Position numbers and translations under genes: made by a program. Shown here piece by piece: positions 26,169 through 34,866 of a stretch of DNA of 64,000 bases. The notes under the pieces were generated by a model. That model did no database searches. It was not told the origin of the DNA and saw nothing but the letters and a program-made list of their open reading frames with translations. How positions within the stretch are numbered: the first letter of the stretch is position 1; the number at the start of each line of letters is the position of its first letter. The stretch comes from Asaia bogorensis NBRC 16594 (GTDB lineage Bacteria; Pseudomonadota; Alphaproteobacteria; Acetobacterales; Acetobacteraceae), in NCBI RefSeq assembly GCF_001547995.1, contig NZ_AP014690.1, forward strand, positions 1,919,001 through 1,983,000. Reading direction: 5' to 3'.

Positions 26169-28157
26169 TTATTCTGCCGCCTGTGCTGTCAGCGAGCGGA
26201 CATAATTTTCCTGGTCGCGTTCGATTTCGCTAACCGGGACATAGTAGTCCACATCATTGTTGAAGCTGCGCAGGATGACCGTCGCGAACACGCCGATAAG
26301 GGCGAGTGCGGCAAGCCACCAGATGTACCAGATCGCTGCGAAACCAAGCACGAAGCTGAAGGCACCGACAAAGAAGCCGGCAGCCGTGTTCTTCGGCATA
26401 TGGATCGGTGCGAGCACCTTACCCTCATAGCTGCGACGGCCCATCTGCTTCTCGGTATGGAACGTATCGATACCGTGAACGTCAGGAAGGACGGCGAAGT
26501 TATAGGCGGGCGGGGGCGAGGACATCGACCATTCGAGCGTACGTGCGTTCCACGGATCACCCGTGAAGTCACGGTTCTCGGCCAGGTTACGATCGCGGAT
26601 CGAGACGTAGATCTGCATCAGCTGGCAGACAACACCCACTGCAATGACGGCAGCGCCGGCAGCAGCGATGAGCATCTGAACATGCCAGTCAGCATTGTCG
26701 TAATGGTTCATACGACGGGTCATACCTTCGAAGCCGGCAATATAGAGCGGCACGAACGCAAGGTAGAAACCGACGAACCAGCACCAGAAGGCGCGCTTGC
26801 CCCAGGACTCGTTCATCTTGAAGCCGAGAACCTTCGGCCACCAGAAGTTCAGACCTGCGACATAACCGAAATACACACCGCCGATGATGACGTTGTGGAA
26901 GTGAGCGATCAGGAACAGCGAGTTATGCAGCACGAAGTCGGCTGCCGGCATCGCCATCATGACGCCCGTCATGCCACCGATGGAGAAGGTGACCATGAAG
27001 CCGATGACCCAGTACATGATGCCGTTGAACTGAATACGGCCCTTGTACATGGTGAACAGCCAGTTGAAGATCTTCACGCCCGTCGGGACGGCGATGATCA
27101 TCGTGGCAACACCGAAGAAGGCATTGACGTTCGGGCCTGCGCCCATGGTGAAGAAGTGGTGAGCCCAGACGATGAAGGACAGAACGCCGATCGCAAGCGT
27201 GGCGTAAACCATCACGCGGTAGCCAAACAGGGGCTTGCGCGAGAATGTCTGGGTGATCTCCGAGAACACACCGAAGGCCGGCAGAACCAGGATGTAAACT
27301 TCCGGGTGACCCCACGTCCAGATGAGCGAGAGATACAGCTGAACGCTGCCGCCGCCATCATTGGTGAAGAAGTGCATACCCAGATAACGGTCAAGCGCGA
27401 GCTCGGCCAGGGTGACCGTCAGAACCGGGAAGACTGCCATGATCAGAACGACCGTGACGAAAGCCGTCCAGGTGAACACGGGGAGCTGCATCCAGCCCAT
27501 GCCCGGAGCGCGCATCTTCACGATGGTGACGAAGAAGTTTACTCCAGTCAGCAACGTACCGACACCGGCAAGCTGCACGGCCCAGATGTAGTAATCCACA
27601 CCAACGCCAGGGCTGAACTGCTGCTCGGACAGCGGCGGATAGACCAGCCAGCCGCACTGAGCGAATTCACCGATGAAGAGCGATACGTTGATCAGAACAG
27701 CGCTGATCGTGGTCATCCAGAAGCTCAGCGAGTTCAGGAACGGGAACGCCACGTCGCGTGCGCCGATCTGCAGCGGCACGATGACATTGAGCAGACCCGT
27801 CATGAACGCCATGGCCATGAAGAAGATCATGATGGTGCCATGGGCGGAGAAGATCTGGTCGTAATGGTGAGGGGGCAGATAGCCCGGGTTGCCATTATAG
27901 GCCAGAGCGAGCTGGCTGCGCATCATGATGGCGTCGGCAAAGCCGCGGAACAGCATGACGAGGGCCAGTACGATGTACATGATACCCAGACGCTTGTGGT
28001 CGACCGAGGTCAGCCATTCACGCCACAGATAGCCCCATTTGCCGAAATAGGTGATGGCACCCAGAACGGCGAGCGCGACGATAACTACACCTGAGAACGT
28101 GCCGACGAGAATGGGCACGTCCAGCGGTATCGCCGAAAGTGTTAACTTACCTAGCAT
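26169..28157 (-). CDS. cyoB: Cytochrome o ubiquinol oxidase subunit I (haem-copper)
   Basis: The catalytic subunit of the proton-pumping bo3 quinol oxidase, 662 aa and about 15 helices. Visible residues: the haem-ligand helix near [11 protein letters not shown], the CuB site [17 protein letters not shown] (cross-linked His-Tyr pair HPEVY), the His-His pair WAHHFFTMG, and the haem-ligand pair in [14 protein letters not shown]-channel residues are present in the [16 protein letters not shown] region. It ends in a cytoplasmic acidic tail. Confidence 0.98.
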   Translation of the reverse strand: MLGKLTLSAIPLDVPILVGTFSGVVIVALAVLGAITYFGKWGYLWREWLTSVDHKRLGIMYIVLALVMLFRGFADAIMMRSQLALAYNGNPGYLPPHHYDQIFSAHGTIMIFFMAMAFMTGLLNVIVPLQIGARDVAFPFLNSLSFWMTTISAVLINVSLFIGEFAQCGWLVYPPLSEQQFSPGVGVDYYIWAVQLAGVGTLLTGVNFFVTIVKMRAPGMGWMQLPVFTWTAFVTVVLIMAVFPVLTVTLAELALDRYLGMHFFTNDGGGSVQLYLSLIWTWGHPEVYILVLPAFGVFSEITQTFSRKPLFGYRVMVYATLAIGVLSFIVWAHHFFTMGAGPNVNAFFGVATMIIAVPTGVKIFNWLFTMYKGRIQFNGIMYWVIGFMVTFSIGGMTGVMMAMPAADFVLHNSLFLIAHFHNVIIGGVYFGYVAGLNFWWPKVLGFKMNESWGKRAFWCWFVGFYLAFVPLYIAGFEGMTRRMNHYDNADWHVQMLIAAAGAAVIAVGVVCQLMQIYVSIRDRNLAENRDFTGDPWNARTLEWSMSSPPPAYNFAVLPDVHGIDTFHTEKQMGRRSYEGKVLAPIHMPKNTAAGFFVGAFSFVLGFAAIWYIWWLAALALIGVFATVILRSFNNDVDYYVPVSEIERDQENYVRSLTAQAAE

Positions 28158-28163
28158 GTGTCC

Positions 28164-29093
28164 CTATTCCTTCATCTGCATGTCGGACATGGCGGACTGC
28201 ATGTGCATGACCTGACCCGTCGACTTGTCGATGACCATACCGTTGTTATACTTGGCCACGATGCTGTCGAAGAGGTTCGGCTGAACATGCGCGAAATACT
28301 TGACCGGTGCTGCTTCCTGCGGAGCGGCAACCTGCGGATAGTCGGCTGAGTCGAGCGAGTCAGACGCGCCCTTCACCTTTTCCACCCACTGGTTGAAATC
28401 CTCATCCGTCATGGCGAGCGTGCGGAACTTCATGTCAGAGAAGCCGCGACCCGTGTAGTGCGCTGCTTCGCCCAGGTAATCGCCCGGCGCACTGGCCAGA
28501 AGATGGAGCTGCGTCTGCATGCCAGCCATGGCATACACCTGCGAGCCCAGACGCGGGATGAAGAACGACGTCATGACCGAGTCAGAGGTGATGCGGAAGT
28601 TGATCGGCGTATTGACCGGCACCGCAAGCTGGTTGACCGTTGCAACACCCTGGTCGGGGTAGATGAACAGCCATTTCCAGTCGAGTGCGACAACTTCGAC
28701 ATTCAGAGGCTTGCGCCCTGCCGCCTCAGCCGAATGCAGCGGGCGATAGGGGTCGAGCGTATAGCTCGTGATGATCGCGATCGCGCCGAGGATGACGATC
28801 ACAACAGCCGGGACGCCCCAGACGAAGAATTCGATCTTCGTCGAGTGATCCCAGTTCGGCAGATACTCAGCCGATGTGTTGCTCTCGCGATACTTCCAGG
28901 CGAAGTACAGTGTCATGATGATGACAGGGATGACGATGCAGAGCATCACACCCAGTTCGATCAGGATGACGTTACGGTTCTGAAGCCCAACCGGGCCACG
29001 CGGATCGAGAAGATCGAGCGTACAACCGGAGAGGAAAAACGCCGGCGCCAGCGGCAGTAGCCGCCGCAACTTCGGCAAGAGTCTATTGTTCAT
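28164..29093 (-). CDS. cyoA: Cytochrome o ubiquinol oxidase subunit II
   Basis: A 309-aa lipoprotein subunit. The lipobox LSGC places the lipidated Cys at residue 24; two helices (about residues 42-62 and 85-110) precede a periplasmic cupredoxin domain with WKWLFIYPDQGVATVN. The CuA-binding cysteines of cytochrome c oxidases are absent, as expected for a quinol oxidase. It is first in the cyoABCD operon. Its upstream region of about 590 bp holds several symmetric motifs described separately. Confidence 0.97.
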   Translation of the reverse strand: MNNRLLPKLRRLLPLAPAFFLSGCTLDLLDPRGPVGLQNRNVILIELGVMLCIVIPVIIMTLYFAWKYRESNTSAEYLPNWDHSTKIEFFVWGVPAVVIVILGAIAIITSYTLDPYRPLHSAEAAGRKPLNVEVVALDWKWLFIYPDQGVATVNQLAVPVNTPINFRITSDSVMTSFFIPRLGSQVYAMAGMQTQLHLLASAPGDYLGEAAHYTGRGFSDMKFRTLAMTDEDFNQWVEKVKGASDSLDSADYPQVAAPQEAAPVKYFAHVQPNLFDSIVAKYNNGMVIDKSTGQVMHMQSAMSDMQMKE

Positions 29094-29227
29094 TGTCTGC
29101 CCCGCTCGTTGAACCGACCGTCAAGCTTTTTGGCTGCGCTACGCTGCCGCTGAACCCGACCACGGCTTGGTCGAACATGGCGACAACACCTTCAGGGGAT
29201 GTCATCCATCTCTCCTATTCCAGTGAA

Positions 29228-29297
29228 CGATACGTATCGCGCCGCAACGTGACATCATCATACGACCGGGATCGTATGAAGACGTAACGTTACGTCT
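29228..29297. promoter_or_regulatory. Cluster of three palindromes in the cyo leader
   Basis: CGATACGTATCG (29228-29239) is a perfect 12-bp palindrome. TCATACGA/TCGTATGA (29258-29265/29272-29279) is an 8-bp dyad with a 6-bp spacer. AGACGTAACGTTACGTCT (29280-29297) is a perfect 18-bp palindrome. The dyad extends as an imperfect inverted repeat (17 of 20 positions) from 29246-29265 to 29272-29291. It could be an operator array or an mRNA hairpin 135-205 nt before cyoA. Confidence 0.5.
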
Positions 29298-29480
29298 GCC
29301 GGTGGCTCTGAACGCTCCGACCACGACACGTCTCATCCTTGCCTCGCCTTGCTTCGGCAAGGCGATCGACCGGTTGATCAACCGCCTGCCTGCACGCTGG
29401 GCATCAGCGCCCAGCTCTGTTCTGTTGTTTCCGCCCGATTGGTCTGCAAAGCAAGCACTGATCAAGACTTTTCATGGGGC

Positions 29481-29507
29481 TGTTCACAATTTGAACACAA
29501 GTGTTCA
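29481..29507. promoter_or_regulatory. Three TGTTCA-type half-sites upstream of cyo
   Basis: TGTTCA (29481-29486), TGAACA (29492-29497) and TGTTCA (29502-29507) are arranged as overlapping inverted pairs. The second pair reads TGAACAC-AA-GTGTTCA, a 7-bp dyad with a 2-bp centre. They lie in the A+T-rich putative promoter area. Confidence 0.45.
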
Positions 29508-29581
29508 TCTTTAGAATCAGGGCTTTAGCGTACATTATCGCTTTTCTGCCGCAATTCATTGCGGATTTTTTAGATTCAGTT

Positions 29582-29622
29582 CAGACAGAAATAACAAGTT
29601 ATCCAGACCGAAATAGTCTGAA
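29582..29622. promoter_or_regulatory. Direct repeat with 22-bp period upstream of cyo
   Basis: CAGACAGAAATA (29582-29593) and CAGACCGAAATA (29604-29615) match at 11 of 12 positions, spaced by 22 bp (two helical turns). Between them ATAAC-AA-GTTAT is a 5-bp dyad, and TTCAGAC (29580-29586) is inverted as GTCTGAA (29616-29622). Confidence 0.45.
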
Positions 29623-29626
29623 TAAA

Positions 29627-29657
29627 CAAAAAGGGGCGTGCCTGTGACACGCCCCCT
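29627..29657 (-). terminator. Rho-independent terminator of the BI-1 family gene
   Basis: GGGGCGTG/CACGCCCC stem with a 7-nt loop and a minus-strand U-tract, about 30 nt after the stop of the gene ending at 29686. Confidence 0.9.
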
Positions 29658-29685
29658 CAAATAAACGATTGATCTAGATCAGTAG

Positions 29686-30468
29686 TCAGCTGTTGTTATT
29701 ATTACGAACGCCCATGAACTGGAGCAAAAAGGTGAAGAGGTTGATAAAGTTCAGATAAAGCGAAAGCGCATCGTAAACACTGCGCTTGCCCATTTCCTCC
29801 GGCCCCACATAGGACAGGTAGTATTGATAGGTTGCGCGGATACGCTGCGTGTCAAACGCTGTCAGCACCGTGAACAGCACCACACCGATCAGGCTCACCA
29901 TGAATGACATGGCGGGGCTGTGGAGGAACATGTTGACCAGACTGGCTATAACCAGACCGATAAGCCCCATGAACAGGAACGAGCCAAGCGAACTGAGGTC
30001 ACGGCGGGTCGTGTAGCCCCACAGAGACATCGCCGCAAACGTTGCTGCTGTAACGAAGAACGTGCTCGCCACGGAGGTATGGGTATAGACAATCAGAATA
30101 TTCGACAGGCTGGCGCCCATCACGGCGCAGAAAGCCCAGAACAAACCCTGCGCAGTCTGACGCGACAGGCGGTTCACACCGAATGACATGACCATGACAA
30201 AGGCCAGCGGGGCGAAGATCGTGAGCATTCCCAGCCCCGTCGGGCGGGTCAGAATGCCACCCGGCGTCAGAACCTGCTGGAAGAAGAGGTCACGCAACGA
30301 GGTTTCGGCTACGGCATATGCCACGAAACCGGTCACCACCAGCCCCGCTGTCATCCAGTTATAAACGCTGAGCATGTAGGCGCGCAAACCGGCATCGACC
30401 GTATCGACCCTGGCGGCTCCGGTGTTACCCGAGGTATTACCAGATCGAGAATTTGGAACGAAAGCCAT
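29686..30468 (-). CDS. Bax inhibitor-1 / YccA family membrane protein
   Basis: A 260-aa protein with seven predicted transmembrane helices after a Ser/Asn-rich, cytoplasmic N-terminus of about 30 residues. ALSLYLNFINLFTFLLQFMG at the C-terminus, FDTQRI in the last loop, and ATFAAMSLWGYTTRRDLSSLGSFLFMGLIGL (around residues 145-175) are typical of this family. Bacterial members (YbhL, YccA) act as calcium-leak channels or FtsH modulators; the role here is unknown. It has its own terminator and an AGGAAAGG ribosome site. Confidence 0.92.
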   Translation of the reverse strand: MAFVPNSRSGNTSGNTGAARVDTVDAGLRAYMLSVYNWMTAGLVVTGFVAYAVAETSLRDLFFQQVLTPGGILTRPTGLGMLTIFAPLAFVMVMSFGVNRLSRQTAQGLFWAFCAVMGASLSNILIVYTHTSVASTFFVTAATFAAMSLWGYTTRRDLSSLGSFLFMGLIGLVIASLVNMFLHSPAMSFMVSLIGVVLFTVLTAFDTQRIRATYQYYLSYVGPEEMGKRSVYDALSLYLNFINLFTFLLQFMGVRNNNNS

Positions 30469-30797
30469 GACACCCTTTCCTGAGATTTGGCCGGACTGGC
30501 CTTTTGTTTCTTCAATGTGGCGCTTTTAGCATAGTGGTCAAGTCGGCCGCGAGGAACGACATTCTAAGATACATTCACCGCGCTTGCCGAAACCGCTGCG
30601 ATGCGGTGCGTTATAGGCTGTGACGTTACGACAGAACGGATCTCAAACGCTATCGAATTGACTCCCACCCTCATTCCGCGCCCCACGCCGCATCCTGCAT
30701 GTCGGCTCTGCTCCTGCCCTCTCTGATCCGGTCCCTGCGGGGATATCCTTCCGCCAAAGGGCCACTCTTGGCTCATCCCGCCTGACAGGAAGTGTTC
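30469..30797. other. Intergenic region between BI-1 gene and thpR
   Basis: About 330 bp between divergent genes. It must hold both promoters. I see no repeat, RNA gene or convincing ORF; one open frame on the minus strand overlaps thpR and is non-coding in character. Confidence 0.5.
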
Positions 30798-31367
30798 ATG
30801 CGTCTGTTCACTGCTCTCGACCTTGCCAGCGAGCACAAGCGTCTTCTGTCGTCCCTGCGCCGTCCCATCGCCGGTGTGACATGGCACCCACCGGAGACCT
30901 ATCACCTCACCCTGCGCTTCATCGGCGATATCCGCTCTCGGCCGATGATGGAGGAGCTTGACCATACGCTGGCCGCCATCACCACCACGCCCGTCCAGAT
31001 CGAGCCGAGTGGGGTAGGTATTGCGACACAGGGCACCCGGTCACGTCTTTGGGCAGGCGTGGCGCCGTCCAGCAGCCTGATGACCCTGCAGGGCAAGATC
31101 GATACCGCCCTGAGGCGGTGCGGTCTTGCTCTCGAGAAGAAGCGGTTTATGCCTCACATCACCTTGGGCGTTTTTGACGGCGATCCGGGCGCCGAGGTCA
31201 TTCGCTGGATTCAGGGGAATAATCTGATGCGCGGCAAGCCGGTCATGACGGAGCACTTTGTGCTGTTCCGTTCCCACAGGGGGGGTGATACGCCTCATTA
31301 CGAAACCTGCGCCGAGTACGCACTGACACTCAGCGCCTTGCCGCCACTCGAAGCGTGGTCTTTCTGA
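30798..31367 (+). CDS. thpR: RNA 2',3'-cyclic phosphodiesterase (2H family)
   Basis: A 189-aa 2H phosphoesterase that opens 2',3'-cyclic phosphate ends to 2'-phosphates. Both active-site motifs are present: HLTLRFIG (about residue 39) and HITLGVF (about residue 120). The ATG at 30798 is 7 nt after an AGGA site; a GTG 6 nt earlier is possible. It is followed directly by a uracil-DNA glycosylase family gene (1-nt gap), so they are co-transcribed. Confidence 0.93.
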   Translation: MRLFTALDLASEHKRLLSSLRRPIAGVTWHPPETYHLTLRFIGDIRSRPMMEELDHTLAAITTTPVQIEPSGVGIATQGTRSRLWAGVAPSSSLMTLQGKIDTALRRCGLALEKKRFMPHITLGVFDGDPGAEVIRWIQGNNLMRGKPVMTEHFVLFRSHRGGDTPHYETCAEYALTLSALPPLEAWSF

Positions 31368-31368
31368 G

Positions 31369-31962
31369 TTGCCAACCCCAAAACCTCAGGAGAGCCTCGC
31401 AGATCTGGTAACGCGCGTCAGAGCGTGCCGTATCTGTGAAGCCTCGTTGCCCCTCGACCCCAAACCGCTCATCCATGTCTCGCCAACGTCGCGTGTCCTC
31501 ATCGCGAGCCAGGCGCCCGGCACCATTGCCCATGAGAGCGGCAAATCGTTCTACGATCCCTCGGGGCGACGTCTGCGAGAATGGATGGCTCTCTCCGAGG
31601 AGGATTTTTACGACACGGCCAAAGTCGCCATTCTGCCCATGGGGCTGTGCTATCCCGGTCGCCTGCCGAATGGCGGTGACAAGCCACCCCGTCCTGAATG
31701 CGCACCTGCATGGCGCGACCAGCTTCTTGGGCATCTCAAGGAGCTGCGGCTGATCCTGCTGGTTGGCTCCTACAGCCAGCATTACACGCTGGGGCGTAGA
31801 TCCGTAACGGATCGTGTTCGTCACTTTCGGGATTATCTGCCCCGTTACTTTCCGCTGCCACATCCATCATGGCGAACGGGTGTGTGGGAAAAGCGAGCGC
31901 CCTGGTTCCGCGAGGAGGTCATCCCTGCCCTGCGCCATGAGATACGCAACGCCTTGGCCTGA
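31369..31962 (+). CDS. Uracil-DNA glycosylase superfamily protein
   Basis: A 197-aa member of the UDG superfamily. Motif 1 appears as IASQAPGTIAHESGKSFYDPSG and motif 2 as PHPSWR near the C-terminus. The paired N-terminal cysteines (CRICEAS) resemble family 4 enzymes, but the full four-Cys Fe-S pattern is not obvious: only one further Cys pair at CYPG and PECAP is seen. It may excise deaminated bases, or be a UDG-like protein of unknown activity. The TTG start at 31369 is tentative. It is coupled to thpR. Confidence 0.8.
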   Translation: MPTPKPQESLADLVTRVRACRICEASLPLDPKPLIHVSPTSRVLIASQAPGTIAHESGKSFYDPSGRRLREWMALSEEDFYDTAKVAILPMGLCYPGRLPNGGDKPPRPECAPAWRDQLLGHLKELRLILLVGSYSQHYTLGRRSVTDRVRHFRDYLPRYFPLPHPSWRTGVWEKRAPWFREEVIPALRHEIRNALA

Positions 31963-31982
31963 AAAGCCCTGCCCGCTTGCCC

Positions 31983-31998
31983 AGCTCAGCTCAGCTCA
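31983..31998. repeat. Short tandem pentamer (AGCTC) x3
   Basis: AGCTC is repeated three times in a row just after the UDG-family stop, between convergent genes. No function is apparent. Confidence 0.6.
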
Positions 31999-32000
31999 GT

Positions 32001-32732
32001 TTAATCCAGCAAATTGAGTTGGCGCATATGCTTGAGTGTCGAGACAACGAACCCCTCCAGCCCCGCGAACAGGATCTGGATACCGATACAAAGCAGAATG
32101 AGGGCAGCAAGACGGCTAACGATGCGCGCCCCGGTCCGTCCAAGCGAGCTGACGATGCGCTCGGCATAGGTGTAGAAAATGACCACGGTCAGGGAGACGG
32201 CAAGTACCGCTAGGGACAAGCCGATGATGTAGCTGGCAGCCGAGGCCCCAAGCGTACGACCCGAACTCAGGGCAATGGCCACGGCAATACTGCCAGGCCC
32301 CACGGTAAACGGCATGGCCAGAGGGAAAAACGCTCTGTCTCCCAGGTCGTTATCTGCGTTGGCAGTATCATGGTCGAAAACCTGCCGCTCCTTGCGCGCC
32401 TCGCTCTCCTCTGGCGCCAACAGAAGCGCCCATGCGCGCGAAGCGACGACAAGACCACCAGACACGCGCAATGCATCAATGGTGATCCGAAAGAAACTGA
32501 GGATCCACCCACCCAGCCACACCGACACCATCAGAATGATGAAGGAATAGAACCCGACGGTCCGGGCCAGACGGACCACCTGTGCTCGTGGGCGACCAAG
32601 GGTCGTTTGCGCAAAGATAAGCGAGGCGCCCAGAGGGTTGACGATCGAGAACAGGGCCGAATAAGCCATCAGCCAGATGGCCGTTACGTCGCTGATCCTG
32701 ACCTGTTGCGTCAACACATGGGGCAGGTGCAT
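32001..32732 (-). CDS. MarC-family inner membrane protein
   Basis: A 243-aa protein with six predicted helices. FSIVNPLGASLIFAQTT in helix 1 and PLAMPFTVGPGSIAVAIAL in the middle are hallmarks of MarC/YchE/YhgN. The family was named for antibiotic resistance but the function is unproved. The ATG (32732) overlaps the mprF stop (TGATG), so it is the third gene of lysS-mprF-marC. A GTG 3 nt upstream is an alternative start. Confidence 0.9.
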   Translation of the reverse strand: MHLPHVLTQQVRISDVTAIWLMAYSALFSIVNPLGASLIFAQTTLGRPRAQVVRLARTVGFYSFIILMVSVWLGGWILSFFRITIDALRVSGGLVVASRAWALLLAPEESEARKERQVFDHDTANADNDLGDRAFFPLAMPFTVGPGSIAVAIALSSGRTLGASAASYIIGLSLAVLAVSLTVVIFYTYAERIVSSLGRTGARIVSRLAALILLCIGIQILFAGLEGFVVSTLKHMRQLNLLD

Positions 32733-34828
32733 CACCCGGCGGCCCGATCGGCACGGGCCTTGACCGACAGGAAACGTCTCGTGTGCAGAAGGCGTTTGAG
32801 CCGCCTGTGCTCACTGCCCAGCACCGCCTTGACCGCCTGCAGATCCTGCGCGAGGCAGCACAGCGCCCCGGTTTCACCCGGACCGTTGGGGCAGACCGTC
32901 ATGCCGATGTCATGATAGACCCCAAGAAGCGCTTGTCCCACCTTGATGAACACGGGATGACGCCCCTCCTCAAGGGCGAGATCGCGCAGCCGCCAGATCG
33001 CAGCAATACACTCGGTCTCCGCGCCGGCAGGGTCTCCAACGCCGATGATGAACTGACCCGTGCGCAGAAACGGGATACCGGCACGGCCATTGTCATTGAG
33101 GATCAGACCACTCGGGCGACGGGGGCCAAGCTCCTCGAGGGCGTGAGCCAGGTTGCGGTAGAGCGTCTCGCTCTCCTTGTCCCAGGGACGCACCAGAACG
33201 TGGCTTCGACGCAGCATCTGGATGACGGCGACAATGCCGAGCAGAGCCGAAATGCCAAGCGCCCAGCGAACGACCGAGGTATGCGCATCATAGATGAGCG
33301 ACCGCCACCAAGCATGGCCGAGATGATGGCGCAGGGCAAACAGCCCCACGCTGCCGAGGCTGATGATCCAGAGCGTGACCGGCGCCATAAGTGTCGGGCT
33401 GAGGGGTTCGGCAAAGAGCCGCGCTTTGCGATAATAGCACGACCGAAACGGCGCGATGAGGAACATCACCATCATCAGGCAAAGCGGAATCGCTAGAGGC
33501 CCCTGCCGCAGGATGACCAATGGAATGGCAACGCCCAATAGCGTAAGCGCCGCCCGCCATGCCGCAGTCACGCGCTGCGCCAGCCCTGCGGCGACCCCCA
33601 CAAGCATCACCCCGGTCAGGCACAAAAGGAATTCTGCCAGCTGCAACATGAGATGGGTGAATGGCGTGCCAAGGAGGGGCGCAGGAACGGCCACTGCGTA
33701 AAACACAAGCAATATGCCGGTCCCGGCCACCACACCTGTCGCGACCGTCACCGAAAAATCGGCCTCGGACTCACGCACCACCTGGCTTGGACGCCGTGCA
33801 AAAGCACCCGCTGCCGCCCCGCCGCGGCGCCGTGCCCAAGCCGCATCACCACGCAGAAAGAGCTCATGAACGGCAAACATGCCACCGGCCAGAAAGAGTG
33901 GAATGATGTAATAAAACAGGCGGAAGGTCAGAATAACGCCAAGGATCTGCGGGGTGGGCAGATAGGGCCCAAGCGCCAGAAGCATTGCGCCGTCGAACAC
34001 GCCCAGTCCACCCGGCACACTCGCGACCAGACCGGCAGTGTAGGAGGCAATGTAGATGGCGAGAAATGCCGGAAAGCCGATTGCCGCTTCGGGAGGCAAC
34101 AAGACATAGGCAATCATCGCTGTCATCGCCATGTCGGCGGCGCTGACAATGACCTGTGCCACAGCCACGCGAAAACCCGGCACGTCAAGCGTGTAACGCC
34201 AGATGCGCATCTGGCGATATCGCAGCGACACGCCGAGATAAGCGAGCACGCAGAGCCAGGCCGCTGCACCACCCAGTTGCAGGACCAGATGGGGCAGATG
34301 AGCCACAAGCGGGATATGGCCGGGCTCGAACAGGAACACGCCGCCTATGAGCGCCATCGCACCAAGCAGATAGGTGGTGGAACAAAAGGCAATGATCTGG
34401 GCGATACCGCCGGGCGACACCCCCCAATTTCGATAAAGCCGAAAGCGCACGGCAGCGCCGGAAATGGCCGAGCAGCCCAGGTTATGCGAGAGCACATATG
34501 AACAGAATGCTGCAAAGGCTGTGCGCAGGAACGACTGCTTTGACCCGATATGATAACAGGCCAGCCGGTCGTAGAATGACAGGATGAAGTAGGACAGGAA
34601 GGTGCAGCCCACGCCAGCCAGCAATGCCTGTGCCGGTATGGCCTGAAGAGCGCCCCTAATCTGGGCAAGAGAGAGCGATTTGAGCTCTTTCTGGATAACG
34701 TAGATTGCCGCCACCAGAAGAACGAGCCCCAGCAGCGCTGGAAGACGACAGGCCACGCGTCGCCAAGGGCTCGCAGGTTTGGCCTCGCCTTCCTCACAGC
34801 AGGGTGTTGTCTGTTCCTGAACGGTCAT
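32732..34828 (-). CDS. mprF: MprF-like lipid flippase / aminoacyl-phosphatidylglycerol synthase, short C-terminus
   Basis: A 698-aa protein. The N-terminal part (about residues 25-330) is the LPG flippase domain with eight helices (LSYFILSFYDRLACYHIG; SHNLGCSAISGAAVRFRLY; SVPGGLGVFDGAM). A second helical block follows (about residues 360-560), then a soluble DUF2156/GNAT region starting LILNDNGRAGIPFLRTGQFIIGVGDPAG. Typical MprF proteins are about 840-870 aa and contain two GNAT subdomains; here the protein ends about 130 residues into this region, so the second subdomain is missing. In full-length MprF it makes lysyl-PG from Lys-tRNA. The gene lies 38 bp after lysS. Confidence 0.85.
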   Translation of the reverse strand: MTVQEQTTPCCEEGEAKPASPWRRVACRLPALLGLVLLVAAIYVIQKELKSLSLAQIRGALQAIPAQALLAGVGCTFLSYFILSFYDRLACYHIGSKQSFLRTAFAAFCSYVLSHNLGCSAISGAAVRFRLYRNWGVSPGGIAQIIAFCSTTYLLGAMALIGGVFLFEPGHIPLVAHLPHLVLQLGGAAAWLCVLAYLGVSLRYRQMRIWRYTLDVPGFRVAVAQVIVSAADMAMTAMIAYVLLPPEAAIGFPAFLAIYIASYTAGLVASVPGGLGVFDGAMLLALGPYLPTPQILGVILTFRLFYYIIPLFLAGGMFAVHELFLRGDAAWARRRGGAAAGAFARRPSQVVRESEADFSVTVATGVVAGTGILLVFYAVAVPAPLLGTPFTHLMLQLAEFLLCLTGVMLVGVAAGLAQRVTAAWRAALTLLGVAIPLVILRQGPLAIPLCLMMVMFLIAPFRSCYYRKARLFAEPLSPTLMAPVTLWIISLGSVGLFALRHHLGHAWWRSLIYDAHTSVVRWALGISALLGIVAVIQMLRRSHVLVRPWDKESETLYRNLAHALEELGPRRPSGLILNDNGRAGIPFLRTGQFIIGVGDPAGAETECIAAIWRLRDLALEEGRHPVFIKVGQALLGVYHDIGMTVCPNGPGETGALCCLAQDLQAVKAVLGSEHRRLKRLLHTRRFLSVKARADRAAG

Positions 34829-34866
34829 GAACCCTCAATCAAGGCTGCTGATCGTCTCTTCACCTG

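Larger units (their letters stand above)
29094..29685. other. Non-coding region upstream of cyoABCD
   Basis: About 590 bp between cyoA and the Bax-inhibitor-type gene. The part next to cyoA (to about 29460) is G+C-rich like the rest of the window. From about 29465 to 29640 it is A+T-rich and probably contains the cyo promoter. Short open frames on both strands here look non-coding (no ribosome site, no family resemblance). Confidence 0.7.

Noticed and set aside
26130-28094. Very long open frame (about 650 codons) on the plus strand opposite cyoB
   Set aside because: It is antisense to a certain gene, its product is extremely His/Asp/Glu/Arg-rich without any fold-like pattern, and it arises from codon bias in G+C-rich DNA.
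29302-29514. Possible 70-aa gene upstream of cyo
   Set aside because: No ribosome site, no recognisable motif; an equally long frame exists on the other strand.
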